A stretch of DNA of 30,438 nucleotides. It comes from a virus. The notes under the pieces were generated by a model. It searched no databases. It was not told the DNA's origin and saw only the letters and a list, made by a program, of their open reading frames with translations. Of this stretch, positions 11,202 through 18,196 are shown piece after piece; within the stretch, counting starts at the first letter, position 1; each line of letters begins with the position of its first letter. The DNA lies in the IMG/VR virus record IMGVR_UViG_3300031784_000136, positions 1 through 30,438 of that record; one strand, given 5' to 3'. Made by a program: the position numbers and the translations under genes.

Positions 11202-13166
11202 TTAGTACGCTCCCATAATAGACATTATTGTTAAGTCTGCACCAGCAGATGCTGTTGCATCTACCCACACATCACCTGATACGGGAGATGTAGGAGTAGT
11301 AGTTCCTGTAAATATTCGTTTACCTGTGCTAGCACCAGTCGGTGTTAGTGGCTGAACCTTGATTGTTCCAGCAGTAGCGGTGTTAGTACCCATACCAACA
11401 AAGTCAACATAGTCATAAGTGACGGCAACTCCGCCTTCAATTTTGACCTGTGAACCTGCTTGGATAGTTCCCCAAGAGGAAGTAGTTCCATCTGTTGTTA
11501 AGTACTTACCATTGTTACCACTCTGGCTAGGTACAACATATTGAGTTGAGTCTGTAGCCACAAGAGTCTTGCTAGATGGAATCGGTGTTCCGTTGATAGA
11601 TGTAGCAGTAGCCACACCAAGTACTGGAGTAATAAGTGTTGGAGTGTTATCCATTACAAACTTGCTGCCAGTACCAGTCTGTGAGGCAACAGATGTTACG
11701 TTACCTACAGATGTGATTGGGCCAGTCAAGTTAGATGGAGCAAGGACTGCAGTATCAATGTAATTCTTAGTTGCTGCATCCTGTGCGTTGGTTGGGTCTC
11801 CAAGACCTGTAATCTTGTTGGTTCCCATAGCAAGCGCACCAGTCATTGTGCTACCAGACTTGAGTACTACTGTGTCTGAGAACGAAGCATTATCAGCCAG
11901 GGCTGCAGCAATCTCATTAAGAGTATCAAGTGTGCTTGGCGCACCGTCAATCAAGTTTGCAATAGATGTATCTACGTAAGCCTTAGTTGAAGCATCTGTG
12001 TTAGATGTAGGTGTACCTAGGTTTGTAATCTTGTAGGTAGCCATTGACACATCTGCAGCAGGTGCTGCCATCTGGTTTAACTTAGATGTACGAACCTGTG
12101 TATCAAAGTCTGAAATAGTTGAGGCAGCCTGTGTGCCTGTGTGGTTAGCACGGGCTAGTGGGTCTGTAGCCAACTTACTTAACTCAATCGCTGCGCTTGT
12201 AGCAATGTCCGCATTAGCAATAGAGTTGGTAAGAGTTAACTTGCCATAAGCAATCTGAGCAGAAGTGTTGATGTCTGCGTTAACGATTGTTCCATCTGCA
12301 ATCTTGGCAGAAGTTACCGCACCATCAGCAAGGTCTCCAGTTGCAATAGTTCCATCTAGGATTTTGGCAGAGGTGATAGCACCGTCAGCAATATCTCCAG
12401 CCACAATAGTACCGTCAGCAATCTTGGCTGAGGTAATGGCTGAGTCTGCAATCTTACCTGTTGTTACGTTAAGGTCTGCAATCTTTGCGGTTGTAACGTT
12501 GCTATCTGAAATCTTTGCGGTGGTAACTGCGTTAGGTGCTAACTTACCTTCTGTTACAGATAGGTCATCAATCTTAGTTGTACCTACTGCACCAGTAGCA
12601 ATCTTGCCGCTTGTAATTGCGCTATCTGCAATATCGCCTGTGGCGATTGTTAGGTCAGCGATCTTAGCGGAAGTGATTGCACTGTCGGCAATCTTTGCTG
12701 TAGTTACGTTAGCGTCAGTAATCTTTGCTGTAGTAACAGCGTTAGACGCAAGCATTGTAGTTGATACGTTACCTGTGCCAGTTGACAAGGTTACGTTAGC
12801 AAGAGTTAAACCATGCGCTGTAGTTGTATTTTCAATGTGAGTATTAGCCTCACGGAAGTCACGGCCGATAGCCATGTGGCGAACTTTAGCGCCAGCAGAG
12901 TGAGCAATCGCTGTGGTTCCATCTACGCCAGTACCGCGAGTAATAGTAAGAGTGTTGCTTCCAGGCGCGCTAGGGGTAATTACATCAACAATTTCTTCAA
13001 GCGCTGTATCTGGATCGATAACTACTGTAAAGGTTTCACCTGATGCAGGAGTAATACCAGAGAGGAGACCAGACGCAGAAGCCACAACCATTGTACTTGC
13101 GCTTGATGTTAGCGCTGAGGTGAGTGTAGTTTCCTGTGAAGTGGAGGAATATTTTCTTATTGGCAT
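11202..13166 (-). CDS. Long tail fibre with decapeptide repeats
   Basis: The product has 654 residues. An N-terminal domain (about 1-135) includes GETFTVVIDPDTALEEIVDV and a TRGTGVDGTTAIAHSAGAKV segment of the kind seen in virion-attached fibre heads. Residues 142-301 are sixteen consecutive ten-residue repeats of the type x-x-V/I-T-x-x-K/D-I-x-D, with degenerate copies to about 333. Residues about 345-480 carry two TGALAMGTNKITGLGDPTN-type units with TKNYID, common in phage fibres. The last 170 residues are beta-rich. I infer a trimeric shaft that joins the tail to distal receptor-binding proteins encoded just downstream. GAGG precedes the ATG at 13166. Confidence 0.82.
   Translation of the reverse strand: MPIRKYSSTSQETTLTSALTSSASTMVVASASGLLSGITPASGETFTVVIDPDTALEEIVDVITPSAPGSNTLTITRGTGVDGTTAIAHSAGAKVRHMAIGRDFREANTHIENTTTAHGLTLANVTLSTGTGNVSTTMLASNAVTTAKITDANVTTAKIADSAITSAKIADLTIATGDIADSAITSGKIATGAVGTTKIDDLSVTEGKLAPNAVTTAKISDSNVTTAKIADLNVTTGKIADSAITSAKIADGTIVAGDIADGAITSAKILDGTIATGDLADGAVTSAKIADGTIVNADINTSAQIAYGKLTLTNSIANADIATSAAIELSKLATDPLARANHTGTQAASTISDFDTQVRTSKLNQMAAPAADVSMATYKITNLGTPTSNTDASTKAYVDTSIANLIDGAPSTLDTLNEIAAALADNASFSDTVVLKSGSTMTGALAMGTNKITGLGDPTNAQDAATKNYIDTAVLAPSNLTGPITSVGNVTSVASQTGTGSKFVMDNTPTLITPVLGVATATSINGTPIPSSKTLVATDSTQYVVPSQSGNNGKYLTTDGTTSSWGTIQAGSQVKIEGGVAVTYDYVDFVGMGTNTATAGTIKVQPLTPTGASTGKRIFTGTTTPTSPVSGDVWVDATASAGADLTIMSIMGAY
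12168..12743 (-). repeat. Coding tandem repeat, 30-base period, in the tail fibre gene
   Basis: Sixteen ten-codon units in exact register (12264-12743), then about three degenerate ones down to 12168. The consensus protein unit is like SAITSAKIAD or GTIATGDIAD. DNA copies are diverged, so the repeat is old or kept by selection on the protein. Confidence 0.8.
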
Positions 13167-13169
13167 GAA

Positions 13170-14075
13170 TTAGTACCTCGTGTAGTGGATTCGGGTTGGA
13201 TAAACGTCTTTAAGTTTGCCTGACTCTTCTTGTAGGCGTTGCTGGAATAGACCAAGCATAAAGCGAGCAGTAGATGCTCCTGAACCGTATTGGATCTTTG
13301 TATCTGCGTTGTCTGCTTCTGCAGATGAATAGTTCAAACGGCCTGGGTCAATAAACGCGGCAAGGCGATAAGATGCACCATAAATGATTACATCCTTACA
13401 AGATGAAGGCAGTCCCGTCACTGTCTCAAATACTGCACTAGGTGCAGATGCTTCTAGAGTTGCTGGTTTCTTAGTGTAATAAATCTGAACCTTACGACCT
13501 GCTTCTACAGCATCGTAGATTGATACTGTGTTACCAGTTGTAAAGGCTGTAGAGTTTGCCAATGGGTCATGACGCCAGTTTCTAACTGGTAGCCATTCCT
13601 TAGACGCACCACTAACACTACGAGATACGTAAAGTATAGTTTCTACTTCTGTTGGAATTGCATAGGCAGACACTGCTGGATTATAGTTAAACTCATAAGT
13701 ACCGACAGCAAACAACTGAGGAAAGACTGCATTCAGCGTATCGTTGATAGCCTTCTTTACGGTTGCCTTGGGGAAGGTAGGGGCAACGGTAACTTTTGTA
13801 TTTGCTGTATGCAGTGCTGCAGTAGTACCGTTATATCCACGACCATAAGGTGCGATAGTAGCGGTACTTGAAACACGGTCATAAGAATCTAACCAGATGA
13901 GTTCATCATCAATTTCAACAACACCCTTACCAATATTGGTAACGCTACCAAGATTAAGTGAGAGACCAGAGGATGTTATATCCTGTGTAAGGTGCGTAGT
14001 ACGATCTTGTCGCAAAGTATAACCTGCTAGATTGAGAAGGATCTCATCTACCATATTGGCATAGGTTGTTGTCAT
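13170..14075 (-). CDS. Neck / head-tail adaptor-like protein
   Basis: The product has 301 residues. The N-terminus is helical (MVDEILLNLAGYT). A beta-rich insert (about 30-105) carries VEIDDELIWLDSYDR and YGRGYNGTTAALH, resembling a short capping domain found in phage structural proteins. A helical segment (KATVKKAINDTLNAVFPQLF) is followed by beta strands, and a final helical part (about 225-301) ends KDVYPTRIHYTRY. This mix of helices and an inserted beta domain fits gatekeeper or adaptor proteins of short-tailed phages. It lies between the capsid-side basic proteins and the fibre genes, as expected for a connector. The exact family is not recognised. Confidence 0.65.
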   Translation of the reverse strand: MTTTYANMVDEILLNLAGYTLRQDRTTHLTQDITSSGLSLNLGSVTNIGKGVVEIDDELIWLDSYDRVSSTATIAPYGRGYNGTTAALHTANTKVTVAPTFPKATVKKAINDTLNAVFPQLFAVGTYEFNYNPAVSAYAIPTEVETILYVSRSVSGASKEWLPVRNWRHDPLANSTAFTTGNTVSIYDAVEAGRKVQIYYTKKPATLEASAPSAVFETVTGLPSSCKDVIIYGASYRLAAFIDPGRLNYSSAEADNADTKIQYGSGASTARFMLGLFQQRLQEESGKLKDVYPTRIHYTRY

Positions 14076-14095
14076 TTTAATCCTTTGTTAGATAA

Positions 14096-14545
14096 TTAAG
14101 CAGTACGTCCGCCACCACGTTTTACAGCCGCTGCTGCTGCCTTGCGACGTGCTGCAACGCTTGCTGAGGTATTAGAATTTTTTCCTGTAACTGCATCAGC
14201 AGCAAGTGAGAAACCACCAAAACGTGGCTTTGCCTTTTGAGTAGGCGTTGCTGCTTTTTTAGCAGTCGCCTTCTTAACTCCGCTAAAGCGTGAGTCTGTT
14301 GGCTTTGGAGCAGCCTTTTTAACTCCTGAGAAACGAGAGTCAGTTGGCTTAGGTGCTGCCGCTGGCTTAGCCTTTGCTGTTGCAGCAGATAGACGGTTAG
14401 CACCATACATACGGCGTACACCTTCGATGAACTCTGCTTCGCCTTTAGTTCCCTTAGCCTGGAGTGAACCAGCGCGCTTGAGAGCCTTAGCCATACCTTG
14501 TGACTTAATAAAGTCAATCATATCCTGCTTTACTTTAACTGCCAT
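14096..14545 (-). CDS. Basic Lys/Ala/Pro-rich protein with internal repeat
   Basis: The product has 149 residues. The ATG at 14545 lies one base after the upstream stop; the longer frame from 14581 would overlap the previous gene. Residues 1-55 are helical. Residues 65-93 hold two copies of APKPTDSRFSGVKKA, with a shortened third trace (KPRFGGF) near 107. The rest is Lys/Ala/Arg-rich and ends KRGGGRTA. The composition resembles histone H1-like tails. It may bind DNA or RNA, or coat the capsid inside. It is the last of a run of six basic genes. No family is recognised. Confidence 0.7.
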   Translation of the reverse strand: MAVKVKQDMIDFIKSQGMAKALKRAGSLQAKGTKGEAEFIEGVRRMYGANRLSAATAKAKPAAAPKPTDSRFSGVKKAAPKPTDSRFSGVKKATAKKAATPTQKAKPRFGGFSLAADAVTGKNSNTSASVAARRKAAAAAVKRGGGRTA

Positions 14546-14546
14546 T

Positions 14547-14828
14547 TTACCACTTAACCTTGTCTGCCCAATATGCGGCACTCATTTTACCTTTTGAAAT
14601 ATTACGTGCGTGACGTGCTTTGAAACTTTTACGTTTCATTTTCATTCTTTCGGATTCCCCAGCCTTTGGTTTGCCAGCAGTGCTTGCGCCCTGTTCTCCA
14701 AATCGAATTGTCTTTACTTGAGTGCCTACCTTGGCAACCACTACGTGTGATTTCTTTGGGTGGCTAGGAGTTCTCTTAGGCTTGTTATAGCCAGATACTC
14801 CTGCTCGGGTTAGTCTTGAGTCTTTCAT
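14547..14828 (-). CDS. Conserved basic small phage protein (93 aa)
   Basis: The product has 93 residues, strongly basic. Distinct segments are SRLTRAGVSGYNKPKRTPSH, KTIRFGEQGASTAGKPKAGE, RKSFKARHARNI and a final AYWADKVKW. I recall near-identical segments in proteins of marine cyanophages and other aquatic phages, where the function is unknown. The start overlaps the upstream stop (ATGA). Very high conservation of a non-enzymatic basic protein would suggest a nucleic-acid or virion role; this is inference. The conservation itself cannot be checked here. Confidence 0.75.
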   Translation of the reverse strand: MKDSRLTRAGVSGYNKPKRTPSHPKKSHVVVAKVGTQVKTIRFGEQGASTAGKPKAGESERMKMKRKSFKARHARNISKGKMSAAYWADKVKW

Positions 14829-15061
14829 CTGTAACCTGCTGTTTTCTTTGCTATTGCTTTAGGTTGTTTAACAAATTGCTTGCCCTTGGAATTCCCTTTG
14901 GCTTTAGCCTTGTTGGTAGCGGCCTTCTCTGCTGGACTTAATGCAGACCAAGCAGCAGCAGGTAGATATCTCTTCTTACCCTTTGACGGCTTGCCATCAG
15001 AAGTTTTCCACTTCTGTGCAGTCCACTTCTTGAGCGACTGCTGAGATTTAGCAAGTGCCAT
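14825..15061 (-). CDS. Conserved basic small phage protein (78 aa)
   Basis: The product has 78 residues. The pattern LKKWTAQKWKTSDGKPSKGKKRYLP, split here as a Trp-rich start and a Lys-rich body, is followed by AWSALSPAEKAAT and a tail GKQFVKQPKAIAKKTAGYR. Proteins of this shape occur in aquatic phages and some large viruses, as I recall, with no known function. Two tryptophans in a Lys-rich helix suggest nucleic-acid binding. Start and stop overlap the neighbours (TAATG and ATGA). Confidence 0.75.
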   Translation of the reverse strand: MALAKSQQSLKKWTAQKWKTSDGKPSKGKKRYLPAAAWSALSPAEKAATNKAKAKGNSKGKQFVKQPKAIAKKTAGYR

Positions 15062-15246
15062 TATTTGTACCCTCCGCCTGCTTTCCTATATTGCACAGCA
15101 AGTAGTTGAGCCTTGCGAGCAGACCATTCTCCAGGATCTCCACCCTTAGAGCCAGCCTTAATCTTCTTAAATAAAGCAGCGCGCATGCCAGGCTTGGTAT
15201 AATTACCAGCAGCATTAACCTTAGACTTTGCGGCTTTTTTCTTCAT
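15061..15246 (-). CDS. Conserved basic small phage protein (61 aa)
   Basis: The product has 61 residues: a Lys-rich start, then NAAGNYTKPGMRAALFKKIK, then KGGDPGEWSARKAQLLAVQY and a final AGGGYK. I recall this NYTKP...GEWSARKAQ pattern from conserved small proteins of aquatic phages; function unknown. TAATG overlaps on both sides place it firmly in the operon. It is strongly basic and probably binds nucleic acid or a capsid surface. Confidence 0.75.
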   Translation of the reverse strand: MKKKAAKSKVNAAGNYTKPGMRAALFKKIKAGSKGGDPGEWSARKAQLLAVQYRKAGGGYK

Positions 15247-15446
15247 TATCTATTTTTGTTCTTTGCATCAAATACACTTTTAGATGCAGCAATATATTGC
15301 TTGTATGTCATACTGTTTGCTGCAGCAGATCCTTTATACTGACCAAGAGTTGGCGGTGTGAACTTAGGTTTTGGTGTGGCTTTTGCCTTAGGTGTCATAG
15401 TAGCCTTTGGTTTAGGCGTTGGAGACTTTTTCATCATGCCTGGCAT
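15246..15446 (-). CDS. Basic Pro/Lys-rich small protein (66 aa)
   Basis: The product has 66 residues. A disordered Lys-Pro stretch (SPTPKPKATMTPKAKATPKP) is followed by a short helical end (SMTYKQYIAASKSVFDAKNK). The composition is like a histone tail or a tether. The start follows the previous stop by two bases. No family is recognised. It belongs to the same basic run as its neighbours. Confidence 0.65.
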   Translation of the reverse strand: MPGMMKKSPTPKPKATMTPKAKATPKPKFTPPTLGQYKGSAAANSMTYKQYIAASKSVFDAKNKNR

Positions 15447-15448
15447 AA

Positions 15449-15607
15449 TTACATGCCACCAAATAGTCCGCGCTTTGCAGCCTTCTTCATGGTCTTTTTC
15501 TTAGCGGTTTTCTTAACCATCTTCTTACCAGTCTTTTTGGCTTCCATTTTGGCTGCCTTCATACCCTTAGCGGTGTATGCGAATTCTTTCATTCCTACCT
15601 TTGGCAT
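15449..15607 (-). CDS. Basic Lys-rich small protein (52 aa)
   Basis: The product has 52 residues, about one third lysine (KKTGKKMVKKTAKKKTMKKA), ending in RGLFGGM. The opening MPKVGMKEFAYTAKGMKAAK is likely helical. The ATG at 15607 overlaps the upstream stop (TAATG). The extreme charge suggests DNA or RNA binding, possibly packaged with the genome. No family is recognised. Confidence 0.7.
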   Translation of the reverse strand: MPKVGMKEFAYTAKGMKAAKMEAKKTGKKMVKKTAKKKTMKKAAKRGLFGGM

Positions 15608-16044
15608 TATATTGCTCCCACTTCTTTTAGTTTGGATACTGTGTTATTTTGGATTATCTTGCTATCGCCCATGGTGTTAGCATCAAACGCCTTACCCATG
15701 ACATCAGAGGCTCTGCGAGCCTCGTTGATCTTGTCCATGCTGGTTCCTACAGGTTGAATGCCCTGCGCTCTTGCCTCTCGGTAAGCGCTCAGTTCACCTT
15801 CCCACTTTTTATTGGTCATAGACTTTTGATTGCTGGCGTCTCCAGTAGATAGTTGTAGTCCTGCTGCTTTGCAGCCGAAGCACACATCTGGGCCACCACA
15901 TTTGCTATGGTCAATAAAAACATCTTTTACTCTAAACGGAACTGGAGAAGTTTCCTCACAGTTTGTACATCCATACTTTACAGCCTTGAAATCGTGCGTA
16001 TCAGTGAATCCCCATTCAAGCACCTTGCTGATATGTTCACACAT
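15607..16044 (-). CDS. Zinc-binding phage protein (145 aa)
   Basis: The product has 145 residues. The N-terminal 60 residues hold C26-x2-C29 and C55-x2-C58, plus C2, H46 and C49, so one or two zinc ribbons are likely. The C-terminal part (about 75-145) is helical and charged (KWEGELSAYREARAQGIQP, NEARRASDVMGKAF). The ATG directly follows the upstream TAA. It sits two genes downstream of the major capsid gene. The Cys pattern and location are seen in a few phage head-region proteins of unknown function; I cannot name it. Confidence 0.72.
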   Translation of the reverse strand: MCEHISKVLEWGFTDTHDFKAVKYGCTNCEETSPVPFRVKDVFIDHSKCGGPDVCFGCKAAGLQLSTGDASNQKSMTNKKWEGELSAYREARAQGIQPVGTSMDKINEARRASDVMGKAFDANTMGDSKIIQNNTVSKLKEVGAI

Positions 16045-16296
16045 TTATATCGTCTCCACCGTGTATCCTGCAGCCTCTAGTGCTGCCTTTTCCCCTGGAC
16101 TAACTTCATACGAGTATCCACCAATATAAGCAACTTCTGCTTCGGCAATCTCTTCTGACGAAGGTGAGCGATATTCGTAATACTCACCTGCTACCTTGAG
16201 GACTGAGACGCCCCTAGTAAGCCTGTAGCGGCTAAATAAGCGACCCTCAGCAGCAGGGCCTTCGCTTATTGTGGGTGTTGTGAATCTATATGCCAT
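16045..16296 (-). CDS. Small conserved protein after the capsid gene (83 aa)
   Basis: The product has 83 residues. Beta-rich start (YRFTTPTISEGPAAEGRLFSRY, split by Gly), a Tyr-rich middle (GEYYEYRSPSSEEIAEAE) and a short end GYTVETI. AGGAGG precedes the ATG at 16296. It lies just below the capsid gene, where head completion or decoration proteins often lie. No family is recognised, so a minor structural role is only suggested by position. Confidence 0.68.
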   Translation of the reverse strand: MAYRFTTPTISEGPAAEGRLFSRYRLTRGVSVLKVAGEYYEYRSPSSEEIAEAEVAYIGGYSYEVSPGEKAALEAAGYTVETI

Positions 16297-16323
16297 TTAG
16301 CCTCCTAAGCCGTTTTACTGATA

Positions 16324-16354
16324 GGTAGGGTACTGTTCGAATGTGTACCCTACC
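16324..16354. other. Strong hairpin directly downstream of the major capsid gene
   Basis: GGTAGGGTAC (16324-16333) and GTACCCTACC (16345-16354) form a perfect ten-pair stem with an 11-base loop that has a TTCGAA core. It begins 15 bases after the capsid stop on the minus strand. There is no T-run, so it is more likely an mRNA stability or processing element, or a weak attenuator, than a full terminator. Confidence 0.75.
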
Positions 16355-16369
16355 CACCCGTCTAATTAC

Positions 16370-17557
16370 TTAGATACGAACTGACGATGCAGTTTCGATG
16401 CGGTATAGTGCTTCCTGACGGAAGATAGACCAGTTAAGGATACCGTGCCAGCCGACTGGGCGGAAACGGTTCAACTTGTCTACAACGTTACCAAACTCAA
16501 TGCCTGGTTCCTTCCATACTGCTTCAGCAAGTGCTTGCTGTCCGAGTACGTAAGTGTTGTAAACACGAGCCTTTGGAGTTACTGTAAGTGTGTTTGTTCC
16601 AACAGTACCTGAGTTAGCAACAGACACAGTGAATGTTGTGTTTGTAGCGCCAACTGAGATTGCTGTAATCAAAGCACCAGTACCTACGTTTGTACCTGAG
16701 ATAGCATCGCCAACCTCAGCAAGACCACCGAATGCAGCGTTGGCTGCAACGATTGTGAACTCGCCTGAAACACCTGATACTGCAGAAGCAGTAGCAAGTG
16801 CTGTTAGAGCCTTACCTGAGATAGTGTTGGTCATGCGTGGTGTCTCGATGAAACGGACACCTTCCCATGCGCCGAGTTCTCCAGCAAGGAGTGCTCCTGC
16901 GTTCTGGTACTCATGTGGTGTACGCCAGATGTTGTTTCCTGTCTCTGTGCGGAGATCGTGTGAAACTTCTGGGTGGATGTATGAAACATACATTCCGCCA
17001 CGGGTTAGAACGTTTCCAGCGCGCAACTTTGTTACTGCGTAACGTACGTCGCGTCCCTTGAAAGTATCTGTTGTATCGATTGTTGACTTAGCAGCAGTTG
17101 TTGAAAGTGCTCCGCCTGATTCACGGATAACGTTTGTACCAGCATCAAGAGTTGATGCGATACCGTTATCTAGTGTTGTTGCCATGTTGAACGCAACTGC
17201 GTTAGCAATCCATGGATCAACATCTGATAGAGACATAAGTGCCAACTTGCGTGTAGGAAGTACTACGCGACCAAGTTCAACCTGTGAAACATCGAGTGTT
17301 GTGGTTGCTGGCATTGCTACTGCGTCTGGGTCTACAGTTTCAGCGAGTGTTGCACCAGCAATTGTGGTGTCAGCAATATCGTTGTAGAACTGGAAACGGA
17401 TTGAAGAACCGTCGTGGGTTGGGTTTCCGACCTTCTTGTCCGCGATAGCGCGGAACTGTGGTGTTGTACGCAAGTTCATTTCGATCAACTTGTCGTACGC
17501 CATAGTTACAAGATTGGAACCTAAACCAGAGGTTGAGGTTGAAAAGACATCTGCCAT
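16370..17557 (-). CDS. Major capsid protein, N4-gp56/P22-coat-like
   Basis: The product has 395 residues. The opening helices (LVTMAYDKLIEMNLRTTPQF), VVLPTRKLALMSLSDVD (about 98-114), GGMYVSYIHPEVSHDLRTE and GAWEGVRFIETPRM match the pattern I associate with the N4-gp56 group of HK97-fold capsid proteins. Residues about 248-330 look like an inserted Ig-like beta domain with repeated small strands (TFTVSVANSGTVGTNTLTV), located before the final strand-helix part. Upstream lies an acidic scaffold-like gene, as expected. The start at 17557 is the only one that keeps the N-terminal helix; AAGGGGA lies 11-12 bases before it. A hairpin follows the stop. High expression is likely. Confidence 0.88.
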   Translation of the reverse strand: MADVFSTSTSGLGSNLVTMAYDKLIEMNLRTTPQFRAIADKKVGNPTHDGSSIRFQFYNDIADTTIAGATLAETVDPDAVAMPATTTLDVSQVELGRVVLPTRKLALMSLSDVDPWIANAVAFNMATTLDNGIASTLDAGTNVIRESGGALSTTAAKSTIDTTDTFKGRDVRYAVTKLRAGNVLTRGGMYVSYIHPEVSHDLRTETGNNIWRTPHEYQNAGALLAGELGAWEGVRFIETPRMTNTISGKALTALATASAVSGVSGEFTIVAANAAFGGLAEVGDAISGTNVGTGALITAISVGATNTTFTVSVANSGTVGTNTLTVTPKARVYNTYVLGQQALAEAVWKEPGIEFGNVVDKLNRFRPVGWHGILNWSIFRQEALYRIETASSVRI

Positions 17558-17593
17558 TTGGAGATATCCCCTTTCTAGTTAGTGTGCGGTTTT

Positions 17594-18076
17594 CTACTGA
17601 CCGCTGAGAATGGATAAAACTTCATCTTCTGATTGTGCATTCGCTATGCGATTTGCAAGGTCATCTGATGCTGCAGGCGCTTCTGCTCCAGTTAATGCGC
17701 TGTTCATTCTTTGCATGCTTTGGATATCCTGTTGGCTAATTGCTTGCTTTTCTTCGGTTTTAATTCCGAATACATCAGCATAGTTATCTAGCCATTGATT
17801 AATTGCTTCTTCCGAAGCATCGATATCTTGTGGAACGAACGAAGCGATCTTTGGATTCACGCCTTTGGATGCAAAAGCATCCTTGATAATCCGCTCACGC
17901 TGGGACTTACTGAGTTCTCCGAGACTGCCTTCTAGTTCTCTATTACGCTTCTGTGCCTGCTTGAGGTCTTTGCGTAGTTTTCGAACCAAGTCAGTATCTG
18001 ATTCAAATGATGGCGTAAATTCATCATCGTCATCTTCTTCAGTTTCCCAGTTGATGTTGTCGCGGTTGTTGCTCAT
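17594..18076 (-). CDS. Scaffolding protein
   Basis: The product has 160 residues, acidic at the N-terminus (ETEEDDDDEFTPSFESDTD). A clear coiled coil at about 28-60 (VRKLRKDLKQAQKRNRELEG) precedes a helical, Gln-rich C-terminal half. Size, charge and position directly upstream of the major capsid gene fit a phage scaffolding protein, which guides procapsid assembly and is then lost. GAGAGG lies near the ATG at 18076. No protease motif is seen, so scaffold exit would be intact or by a separate protease. Confidence 0.82.
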   Translation of the reverse strand: MSNNRDNINWETEEDDDDEFTPSFESDTDLVRKLRKDLKQAQKRNRELEGSLGELSKSQRERIIKDAFASKGVNPKIASFVPQDIDASEEAINQWLDNYADVFGIKTEEKQAISQQDIQSMQRMNSALTGAEAPAASDDLANRIANAQSEDEVLSILSGQ

Positions 18077-18196
18077 AGCAACCTCTCCCTTAGTTAGTAG
18101 TTGTCGTACGCCTCAATATAAATGGGGGTCTATATTGGCTCGCACTCTCGGTCTTGCACACCACTTGGGGCCGATGGATCCAGTGGGATTCTATTT
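18077..18196. other. 120-base gap before the scaffold gene with an inverted repeat
   Basis: This is the longest gap in the head block. It holds CAATATA (18114-18120) and TATATTG (18131-18137) around a ten-base G-rich loop. It also holds a TATATT box that could serve as a -10 on the minus strand, and a weak GTG frame of 24 codons that I do not call as a gene. An extra promoter for scaffold and capsid would make sense here, but no -35 is convincing. Confidence 0.4.

Noticed and set aside
12168-12743. Regular 30-base repeat that might look like a CRISPR array
   Set aside because: Units are contiguous coding decamers without constant repeats and unique spacers, and stay in one frame.
12265-12840. 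Plus-strand frame of 191 codons across the fibre repeats
   Set aside because: It is a shadow of the 30-base coding repeat; the product is a repeat with no start signal and would be antisense to a clear fibre gene.
18108-18182. GTG frame of about 24 codons before the scaffold gene
   Set aside because: No ribosome site, no clear composition signal; more likely untranslated.
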